Source of the DNA: Microbacterium sp.
Lineage (GTDB): Bacteria > Actinomycetota > Actinomycetes > Actinomycetales > Microbacteriaceae
DNA length: 38,093 nt
Assembly (NCBI GenBank): GCA_031277885.1
Contig: JAITLM010000223.1
Location: forward strand, 1 to 38,093
Direction: 5' to 3'
Made by a program: the position numbers and the translations under genes. The notes under the pieces are model-generated. The model was not told where the DNA came from. It did not search any database and saw nothing but the letters and a program-made list of their open reading frames with translations. Shown here in pieces: positions 31,889-38,093 of the stretch. Numbering within the stretch: position 1 is the first letter of the stretch; the number at the start of each line of letters is the position of its first letter.

Positions 31889-32545
31889 TCAGGCCGAGAA
31901 GTACGCGCTTGACGAGTTGTCGAGGATCCGGCGCATGCCGTGCAGCCAGTTGACCTTGAGCGCCTCGATCGCGGTCGGCACGTCGCCGGCCGCGAGGGCG
32001 CGGGCGATCGCGGCGTGCTCCGCGGCGACGCGGTCGATCTTCACATCCTCGGCGACGAGGAGGGCCTCGTAGCGGTGGAAGGATCCCCGCACGCTCTCGA
32101 TCACGTCGAGCAGTCGCCGGTTCGGGCAGGCCGACAGCATGACGGTGTGCCACTCGTCGTCCTTCGTCATCACGAGGGAGTGCTCGACGTGCTCGTCCGT
32201 GAACGCCTCGGCGAGCTCGACGAGCCGCGCGCCCACGGCCTTCAGCTCGTCGACAGGGCTGAGCTCGAGCGCGAGGCTCTCCAGGGTCGCCATGACGGGC
32301 GCCAGGTCCTCGAACTCGCCGGCGCTGAGCGGCACGAAGCGGAAGCCCTTGCCGTTCTCGCTGGAGATCTGCCCCTCGGACTCGAGGGCGATCAGTGCCT
32401 CGCGCAGCGGAGTGCGGCTGACGCCGAGCTCGGCGGCGAGCTGCACCTCGTTGATGCCCTCGCCGGGCCGGACGTTCCCCGTGCGCATGCGCGCGAGAAG
32501 CTCCTCGCGCACCTGTGAACGGAGGTTCTTGCGTTCGATGGCCAT
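31889..32545 (-). CDS. GntR family regulator, FCD (FadR-like) subfamily
   Basis: The 218-residue repressor-type regulator has the N-terminal winged helix at about 10-75: LRSQVREELLARMRTGNVRPGEGINEVQLAAEL, then GVSRTPLREALIALESEGQI, the GntR recognition helix and wing. The all-helical FCD domain follows, with its metal-ligand pattern in DDEWHTVM, AAEHAAIARAL and NWLHGMRR, where a small carboxylated ligand usually binds. GGAGGGG precedes the ATG by 6 nt. It is divergent from the GH42 gene, and TGTATRCA-type sites of the kind used by this subfamily lie at three promoters around it. Inference: it represses all three units until an organic-acid or sugar-acid intermediate is present. Confidence 0.92.
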   Translation of the reverse strand: MAIERKNLRSQVREELLARMRTGNVRPGEGINEVQLAAELGVSRTPLREALIALESEGQISSENGKGFRFVPLSAGEFEDLAPVMATLESLALELSPVDELKAVGARLVELAEAFTDEHVEHSLVMTKDDEWHTVMLSACPNRRLLDVIESVRGSFHRYEALLVAEDVKIDRVAAEHAAIARALAAGDVPTAIEALKVNWLHGMRRILDNSSSAYFSA

Positions 32546-32593
32546 CTTTCCCCTCCAGTGGAACCTTAGCGACAGTGCTCAAGGCTCGGGCTG

Positions 32594-32638
32594 TTGACGT
32601 GATCATGATCCCGCCATAGTGTTATGTATACAAAATAC
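32594..32638 (+). promoter_or_regulatory. promoter and GntR-type operator, site 3
   Basis: TTGACG (32594-32599) and TAGTGT (32617-32622) with a 17-bp spacer make a plausible promoter for the GH42 unit. TGTATACAAAATAC (32625-32638) lies just downstream, across the expected transcription start. It differs from site 1 in one of 14 bases. The same gap must also hold the promoter of the gntR gene on the other strand, giving room for autoregulation. Confidence 0.72.
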
Positions 32639-32704
32639 ACCTGACGGCGGGAATCGTCGTCATCCGCACGGAACGTGCACGAAAAGACTCAGGGAGGAGC
32701 CTTC

Positions 32705-34828
32705 GTGGCCCAGCATCTCGACGACGAGCGGATCCGCGAGGTCCGCATCGACGCCCTGGCGTTCGGCGGCGACTACAACCCCGACCAGTGGTCCGAGGAC
32801 GTATGGCGCGAGGACATCCGGCTGATGCTCGACGCGGGCGTCAACATGGTGAGTCTGCCGATCTTCAGCTGGCCGCAGCTCGAGCCGGAGCCCGGCGTCT
32901 ATGACTGGAGCTGGCTGGATCGGATCGTGGAGCTGCTGCACGAAGCGGGCATCCGCATCGACCTCGCCACGGCGACGGCCACTCCGCCGTCCTGGCTGCT
33001 GCGGGCGCACCCCGAGATGGCGCCGTGGGACTCCGATGGCCACCGCCTGGAGTTCGGCTCCCGGCAGACGTACTGCCCGTCCTCGCCGATCTGGCGCGAG
33101 AACGTCGCACGCATGACCCGCGCGATCGCCGAGCGCTACGGCGAGCACCCCGGCCTCGCGATGTGGCACATCTCGAACGAGTACGGCGACCACGTCTCGC
33201 GCTGCTGGTGCCCGGAGTCGGCGCGGCACTTCCGCCGCTGGCTGCAGGACCGCTACGGCGACCTCGACGGGCTCAACGAGGCATGGGGCGTCAACGTCTG
33301 GGGTCAGCGCTACACGTCGTGGGAGCACATCGAGACGCCGAAGAAGGCGCCGGGGCCGATCAACCCCACCAAGCTGCTCGACTTCGAGCGGTTCTCCTCG
33401 GACGCGATGCTCGAGCTCTTCCAGGTCGAGATCGACGTGCTGCGCGAGGTCACCCCCGACATCGCCGTGACCACGAACTTCATGAGCATGTTCCGCGACC
33501 TCGACTACTGGCGCTTCGCCGAGCGCGAGGACGTGGTGACCGACGACGCGTATCCGGATCCGATGGATCCGACCTCGCACGTAGGCGCCGCGCTCAACTA
33601 CGGGCTCATGCGCGCGCTCAAGGGCGGGCGCCCCTGGCTGCTCCTGGAGTCCTCGGCGAGCGCGACCAGCTGGCGCGACGTGAACGTGCCGAAGGCGCCC
33701 GGCAGGATCCGGGTGGAGAGCCTGCAGGCCGTGGCGCACGGATCCGACGCCGTCATGTTCTTCCAGTGGCGCCAGGCCAAGTACGGCCAGGAGAAGTTCC
33801 ACTCGTCGATGCTCGGCCATCGCGGCGAGCGTTCGCGCAGCTTCCAGGAGACCAAGGCGCTGGGACTCGAGCTGAAGAAGCTCGAACCCGTGCGCGGCAC
33901 CCGGGTCCGCTCGCGCGTGGGCCTGGTCGTGGACTGGGACTCGTGGTGGGGATCCAGCGCCGCCGAGTCGCTGCCCTCGCAGCGGCTGCAGTGGGCGCAG
34001 CAGGCCCGTGCCTGGCACCGCGCCCTCTACACGCTGGGCCACGCGGTCGACGCCGTGCGCGTGGGCGGCGAGGCGAGCGGGACCCCGTTCGACCGCTACG
34101 ACGTGATCGTGGCGCCGAACCTGTACATCCTCGAGGAGTCGCAGACGGCGGCGCTGCGCGCCTTCGTCGCTCGCGGCGGAACCCTCGTGGTCGGCCCGTT
34201 CTCCGGCGTCGTGGACAGCACGGAGAAGGTGCACGACGGCGGTGCACCAGGGCCGCTCCGCGACCTGCTCGGCATCGAGGTCGACGAGCAGTGGCCGATC
34301 GCGGACGGCGTCGTGGAGCACCTCTCCTACGGCGGCGACGAGCTCGCGGTGCCGCACTGGGGCGAGTGGATCGAAGCCGACCCCGATGTCGAGATCCGCG
34401 GGGCGTACTCCAGCGGGGAGCTCGCCGGTCGCCCCGCCGTCACCCGGCGCGCGCACGCCGCGGGATCCGCCTGGTACGTCAGTGCGATGCTGCAGCCCGA
34501 GGGGCTGGTCGCGGTGTTCCGCGACATCGTCCGCACGGCGGGTCTGCCCGCGCGCGACGAGGTCTCGGTCGCCGCTGAGGCCGTCACGCGCTCGGACGGG
34601 ACGACCGACTACACCTTCCTCCTGAACCACGCGGCCGAACCCGTGACCTTCCGGCTGCCCATCTCCGGCCGGGATCTGCTCACCGGATCCAAGGCCGCGG
34701 GAGAGCTCGCGCTGGGCGCCTACGGCGTCGCCGTCATCGCCTCGCCGAGCACCGACCGCATCCCTTTCCTCACCCTCGCCCATAACCCCCGGCCCACCCA
34801 GGCCACCCCGTCGAAGGAGTTGGCATGA
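32705..34828 (+). CDS. glycoside hydrolase family 42 beta-galactosidase-like enzyme
   Basis: The 707-residue cytoplasmic enzyme opens like GH42 with GGDYNPDQWSEDVWREDIRLM and MVSLPIFSWPQLEPEPGVYDW. The acid/base Glu159 is in WHISNEYGDH and the nucleophile Glu315 in LLLESSAS, followed by the family block GRIRVESLQAVAHGSDAVMFFQWRQAKYG. A glutaminase-like trimerisation domain (from about 390) and a C-terminal beta domain complete it. Zinc-site cysteines are partly kept (Cys124, Cys167, Cys169), but the last position of the CxCxxC is Ser172. GTG 32705 is chosen because GGAGGAG stands 5 nt ahead; the open frame to 32675 lacks such a site. Acts on beta-galactosides or related pyranosides. Coupled by ATGA to the next gene. 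Confidence 0.9.
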   Translation: MAQHLDDERIREVRIDALAFGGDYNPDQWSEDVWREDIRLMLDAGVNMVSLPIFSWPQLEPEPGVYDWSWLDRIVELLHEAGIRIDLATATATPPSWLLRAHPEMAPWDSDGHRLEFGSRQTYCPSSPIWRENVARMTRAIAERYGEHPGLAMWHISNEYGDHVSRCWCPESARHFRRWLQDRYGDLDGLNEAWGVNVWGQRYTSWEHIETPKKAPGPINPTKLLDFERFSSDAMLELFQVEIDVLREVTPDIAVTTNFMSMFRDLDYWRFAEREDVVTDDAYPDPMDPTSHVGAALNYGLMRALKGGRPWLLLESSASATSWRDVNVPKAPGRIRVESLQAVAHGSDAVMFFQWRQAKYGQEKFHSSMLGHRGERSRSFQETKALGLELKKLEPVRGTRVRSRVGLVVDWDSWWGSSAAESLPSQRLQWAQQARAWHRALYTLGHAVDAVRVGGEASGTPFDRYDVIVAPNLYILEESQTAALRAFVARGGTLVVGPFSGVVDSTEKVHDGGAPGPLRDLLGIEVDEQWPIADGVVEHLSYGGDELAVPHWGEWIEADPDVEIRGAYSSGELAGRPAVTRRAHAAGSAWYVSAMLQPEGLVAVFRDIVRTAGLPARDEVSVAAEAVTRSDGTTDYTFLLNHAAEPVTFRLPISGRDLLTGSKAAGELALGAYGVAVIASPSTDRIPFLTLAHNPRPTQATPSKELA

Positions 34829-36240
34829 CGCAGACGTTCGTGCATCCGTACATCCCGAACACGGCGCCGGAGACCTACGCCGAGATGCTCGCCGCCGTCG
34901 GCGCCGCCTCGATCGAGGACTTCTACGCCGACGTGCCGGAGGAGCTGCGCCTGCGCCGTGCGCTGGACGTGCCGGCGCCGCTGCCGGCCGAGCAGGACCT
35001 CGCCCGCCACGTGCGCGGGATCCTCGCGCAGAACCGCACCACCGAGGAGCGCCTGAGCTTCCTCGGGGCGGGCACCTACAACCACTACGTGCCCGCGGTC
35101 GTGGACGAGGTCATCCGCCGCAGCGAGTTCCTCACCGCCTACGCCGGTGAGCCGTACGAGGACCACGGCCGGTTCCAGGCGCTGTTCGAGTACCAGTCGC
35201 TCATGGCCGAGCTGCTCGCGATGGACGTCGTGAACGTGCCGACCTACGACGGGTACCAGGCCGCGGCGACGGGTCTCGCGATGGCGGGCAGGCTCACCGG
35301 CCGCGGTGTCGTGCTCGCCGTGAGCGACGTGCTGCCGGAGAAGGACTCGAAGGTGCACGACTACACGCGCGCGGGGCTCGAGATCGAGCGGATCCCCGCC
35401 GTGGGCGGCATCGCGGATCTCGCGGCGCTGCGGGCCAGGCTCGCCGGCGACGTCGCGGCCGTGTGGGTCGAGACGCCGAGCTTCACCGGCGCTGTCGAGA
35501 CGCGGCTGCGCGAGATCGCGGACGCGGCGCACGCCGTCGGCGCGGTCGTCGTCGTGGGCACCGACCCGATCGGATACGGGGTGCTGACCCCGCCCGCCCT
35601 GCAGGGCGCCGACATCGTCACGGGAGACATCCAGTCGCTCGGGCTGCACCAGTGGTTCGGCGGAGCGCATGCCGGTTTCATCGCCGTGCACGACGAGCCG
35701 CGGTACGTCTCGGAGATGCCCTCCCGACTGTTCGGCCTGGAGTCCACCGACGTGCCCGGCGAGTACGGCTTCGGCGACGTCGCCTACGACCGCACGTCGT
35801 TCGCGCACCGCGAGGACGGGAAGGAGTGGGTCGGCACGGCCGCCGCCCTGTGGGGCATCGCCGCCGGCGTGCACCTCGCGCTCATGGGACCGCAGGGCAT
35901 GGCGGACCTCGGCGAGCTGCTGCTCGCCCGCACCGCCTACGTGCAGCAGCGGCTCGCCGCGATCCCGGGGGTGGCCCTCGGGGACGACGCGCTGCATCTG
36001 CGCGAGTTCACGATCCGCGTCGACGCGATCCGCGCGGCGGACCTCGTCACGGCGCTGCGCGCAGAGGGCATCGAGCCCGGCGTGGTCGTGGACGAGCACA
36101 CGCTGCTCGTCTGCGTGACCGAGGCCACCTCCGCATCCGACATCGACCGCCTCGCCGCCGCGCTCGCGACGGCCATCGACACCGAGGAGCAGCACGCGTG
36201 CGACGCACTGAGCGACGACGGCAAGGAGGAGACGAAGTGA
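34825..36240 (+). CDS. gcvPA: GcvPA-like protein (glycine decarboxylase subunit 1 homologue)
   Basis: The 471-residue protein matches the N-terminal half of glycine decarboxylase as found in split-subunit organisms. It begins like it (HPYIPNTAPETYAEMLAAVG) and keeps LSFLGAGTYNHYVPAVVDEVI, FLTAYAGEPYEDHGRFQALFEYQSLMAELLAMDV and GADIVTGDIQSLGLHQWFGGAHAGF. It departs from it at key places: the usual PYQxEISQG is shortened to PYEDHG, ASxYDGATA reads VPTYDGYQA, and GDGQPLGxPLSFGGP-like is GDIQSLGLHQWFGGA. Aerobic actinobacteria normally have one-chain GcvP, and no gcvT or gcvH is seen here. Start overlaps the GH42 stop, stop overlaps gcvPB. A role other than the glycine cleavage system is likely, and the symbol names the family only. 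Confidence 0.78.
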   Translation: MTQTFVHPYIPNTAPETYAEMLAAVGAASIEDFYADVPEELRLRRALDVPAPLPAEQDLARHVRGILAQNRTTEERLSFLGAGTYNHYVPAVVDEVIRRSEFLTAYAGEPYEDHGRFQALFEYQSLMAELLAMDVVNVPTYDGYQAAATGLAMAGRLTGRGVVLAVSDVLPEKDSKVHDYTRAGLEIERIPAVGGIADLAALRARLAGDVAAVWVETPSFTGAVETRLREIADAAHAVGAVVVVGTDPIGYGVLTPPALQGADIVTGDIQSLGLHQWFGGAHAGFIAVHDEPRYVSEMPSRLFGLESTDVPGEYGFGDVAYDRTSFAHREDGKEWVGTAAALWGIAAGVHLALMGPQGMADLGELLLARTAYVQQRLAAIPGVALGDDALHLREFTIRVDAIRAADLVTALRAEGIEPGVVVDEHTLLVCVTEATSASDIDRLAAALATAIDTEEQHACDALSDDGKEETK

Positions 36241-37886
36241 GCCTTCCCGTCGCCCCGAAGCAGAGCCCCCGCCGATTCCAGCAGGCCAGCTGGGACGAGC
36301 CGATCGTCTTCGAGCTGTCCGCACCCGGCGAGAGAGGCGTCCTCGTGACGCCGGTCGAGCCGGCCGTGCGGGAGGCCGTCGGCGACGTCGTCGCCGCACT
36401 CCCCGAGGGCATGCGCCGTCCGACCCCGCCCGCGCTGCCGGAGATCGCGCAGATGCGGGTGCTCAAGCACTACCTGCGCCTGTCCCAGGAGAACCTCGGA
36501 TCCGACCTCAACGTCGACATCGGCCAGGGCACGTGCACGATCAAGTACTCGCCGAAGATCAACGATCAGCTCATCGAGGTGCCGCAGCTGCGGGCGCTGC
36601 ACCCTGCGCAGGATCCGGCCGACACGCAGGGCGCGCTCGAGACGATCTGGCGCCTCGAGCGGCTCATGGCCGAGATCTCCGGCATGGACGCGGTGTCGCT
36701 CGCCTCGCCCGGCGGATCCGCCGGCATCTGGACCAACATCGCGATGATCCGGGCGTATCACGCGTCGCGGGGCGAGGCGGCTCAGCGCGATGAGGTCATC
36801 ACGACGATCTTCAGCCACCCGTCCAACGCGGCCGCCGCCAAGGTCGCGGGATACAAGGTCATCACGATCTACCCCGACGCGGACGGCTACCCCGACCTCG
36901 GCGCGCTCAAGGCCGCGCTCTCCGAGCGCACGGCGGCGATCATGGTGACCAACCCCGAGGACACCGGCATCTACAACCCTGCGATCAAGGAGTGGGTCGA
37001 TGCCGCGCACGAGATCGGCGCGCTCGCCTCCTACGACCAGGCCAACGCCGCGGGGATCCTGGGCATCACGCGCGCCCGCGACGCCGGATTCGACGTGTGC
37101 CAGTTCAACCTGCACAAGACGTTCTCCGCCCCGCACGGCAGCGGAGGCCCCGGTGCCGCGGCCAATGCGGTGAGCGCGGCGCTCGCCCCGTTCCTGCCAG
37201 GACCGCGCGTGGAGAAGGTCGAGGGGCGCTTCGTGGTCCGCGAGCCCGGCGACCTGTCGATCGGGCACGTCGCGCCCGCGCACGGCGTCATCCTGCACGT
37301 GGTGCGGGCGTACGCCTGGATCATGGCGCTCGGCGCCGAGGGCATGCTCGCGGCCTCGCAGGTCGCGGTGCTGAACAACAACTACCTGCTCAGGAAGGTG
37401 CTCGAGATCCCGGGGGCGTCCGCGCCCTATGCGACGGGGCGCCGCCGCATCGAGCAGGTGCGGTACTCGTGGCAGGAGCTGTTCGAGGAGACCGGTATCA
37501 CCTCGGAGGAGATCGGCATCCGGATGGCCGATTATGGCTTCCACTACTGGACGAGCCACCACCCCTACGTCGTGCCGCAGCCCTTCACGCTCGAACCCAC
37601 CGAGTGCTACTCGAAGGCCGAGATCGACGAGTACGTGGCGGCGCTGGCGCAGGTCGCGCAGGAGGCCAGGGAGAACCCGGAGCTCGTGCGCACGGCGCCG
37701 CACAACCAGACCGTGCATCACACGCACCACGACGACCTGGACGATCCCGAGCGCTGGGCGATCACCTGGCGCGCCTACCGCCGGAAGTACTTCGGAGAGG
37801 TCCCGGCCGGTCCCGCCGTGAGCGAGCTGCCGCGGAACGGCGACGCGGATCCCGCGCTCGCCGAGGCCGTCGCGGCCGGAGCCTGA
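36237..37886 (+). CDS. gcvPB: GcvPB-like PLP enzyme (glycine decarboxylase subunit 2 homologue)
   Basis: The 549-residue protein corresponds to the catalytic C-terminal half of glycine decarboxylase. The PLP lysine is Lys294 in CQFNLHKTFSAPHGSGGPG, nearly as in GcvPB. RHYxRLSQ-like LKHYLRLSQENLGSDLNVDIGQGTCTIKYSPKIND, VTNPEDTGIYN and the late FHYWTSHHPYVVPQPFTLEPTECYSK block are recognisable. Substrate-side motifs differ: PLGSCTMKYNP is GQGTCTIKYSP, the AHGTNPASA loop is FSHPSNAAA, and DGANxNAI is DQANAAGI. It is about 60 residues longer than usual, mainly at the C-terminus. Overlapping starts and stops couple it with the GcvPA-like partner. Inference: a heteromeric PLP decarboxylase or lyase for an amino acid other than glycine, fed by the glycosidases. 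Confidence 0.8.
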   Translation: MSLPVAPKQSPRRFQQASWDEPIVFELSAPGERGVLVTPVEPAVREAVGDVVAALPEGMRRPTPPALPEIAQMRVLKHYLRLSQENLGSDLNVDIGQGTCTIKYSPKINDQLIEVPQLRALHPAQDPADTQGALETIWRLERLMAEISGMDAVSLASPGGSAGIWTNIAMIRAYHASRGEAAQRDEVITTIFSHPSNAAAAKVAGYKVITIYPDADGYPDLGALKAALSERTAAIMVTNPEDTGIYNPAIKEWVDAAHEIGALASYDQANAAGILGITRARDAGFDVCQFNLHKTFSAPHGSGGPGAAANAVSAALAPFLPGPRVEKVEGRFVVREPGDLSIGHVAPAHGVILHVVRAYAWIMALGAEGMLAASQVAVLNNNYLLRKVLEIPGASAPYATGRRRIEQVRYSWQELFEETGITSEEIGIRMADYGFHYWTSHHPYVVPQPFTLEPTECYSKAEIDEYVAALAQVAQEARENPELVRTAPHNQTVHHTHHDDLDDPERWAITWRAYRRKYFGEVPAGPAVSELPRNGDADPALAEAVAAGA

Positions 37887-37890
37887 TCGC

Positions 37891-38093
37891 GTGATCGGTC
37901 TGATCGTCAACCCTGTCGCCGGAGTCGGCGGGCCCGCGGGCCTCGCCGGCTCCGACGGCGCGGCCGTGCAGGCGCAGGCGGCGGAGCACGGCTCCGTGCC
38001 GCGCGCGCACGACCGCGCCCGGCAGGCGCTGACGGTCCTCGCGCGCTCGCACCCCGGGGCGCGGATCCTCACCGCCGCCGGAGCCATGGGCGC
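37891..38093 (+). CDS. ATP-NAD kinase/AcoX-like protein, 5' part
   Basis: Only the first 67 codons are in the window. The GTG lies 4 bp after the GcvPB-like stop. The N-terminus MIGLIVNPVAGVGGPAGLAG and the later ARILTAAGAMG fit the COG3199 group of predicted ATP- or polyphosphate-dependent NAD kinases, which includes AcoX of acetoin gene clusters: the NPxAGxGG loop and the TAxGxMG stretch are its early landmarks. True function of the group is poorly known. The tight spacing places it in the same operon as GH42 and the GcvP-like pair, and the operon probably continues beyond the right edge. Confidence 0.72.
   Translation, partial: MIGLIVNPVAGVGGPAGLAGSDGAAVQAQAAEHGSVPRAHDRARQALTVLARSHPGARILTAAGAMG

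Noticed and set aside
32675..32704. Earlier GTG for the GH42 gene.
   Set aside because: It lacks a ribosome-binding site, while the GGAGGAG at 32693-32699 fits GTG 32705.

Overview
This window is chromosomal DNA of a high-GC actinobacterium, most likely a member of the Microbacteriaceae close to Microbacterium. That assignment is an inference. It rests on the strongly GC-biased third codon positions, many genes with a TAnnnT -10 box placed 6-8 nt before the start codon (leaderless style), sugar ABC systems without their own ATPase gene, a DUF222/13E12-type HNH protein, and intergenic repeats typical of this group. I see no rRNA, tRNA, CRISPR array, transposase, integrase or replication origin.

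Layout. 1-465: 3' end of an HNH nuclease gene. 516-2206: a histidine kinase and OmpR-type response regulator, convergent with a DedA gene and a COG4705-like membrane protein gene (2182-4207). The promoter of the latter pair carries three direct repeats in an exact 11-bp phase, a good candidate target for the response regulator. 4281-7264: a KimA-like potassium/APC transporter divergent from a small (p)ppGpp synthetase. 7298-8879: a two-gene ABC exporter. 9075-10289: an M20 amidohydrolase. 10342-20280: a TetR regulator divergent from a six-gene operon for an Opp/Dpp-type transporter and a GH3 beta-glycosidase, followed by an MFS exporter. A perfect 10+8+10 bp palindrome lies between the regulator and the operon. 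20357-23153: a GH13 alpha-glucosidase and a D-2-hydroxyacid dehydrogenase.

23154-38093 looks like one functional unit. A GntR/FCD regulator (31889-32545) sits among three transcription units: (i) binding protein, two permeases and a GH63-like hydrolase; (ii) a second binding protein and two permeases; (iii) a GH42 beta-galactosidase-like enzyme, a GcvPA-like and GcvPB-like pair, and an AcoX/ATP-NAD-kinase-like gene cut by the window edge. Each unit is preceded by a TGTATRCA-type site at its promoter (23464, 28581, 32625). My reading is a regulon for import and hydrolysis of a glycoside, whose freed aglycone or a derived product is handled by the divergent GcvP-like enzyme. The substrate is unknown. 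This is the best candidate here for an undescribed system.

Hidden structure. Three intergenic arrays (8962-9051, 23214-23332, 31795-31863) are built from short units occurring in pairs with a 19-bp period, although the unit sequences differ between sites. The hexamer GGATCC appears several-fold enriched, in all reading frames. The kinase has an in-frame hexanucleotide repeat inside its ATP lid.
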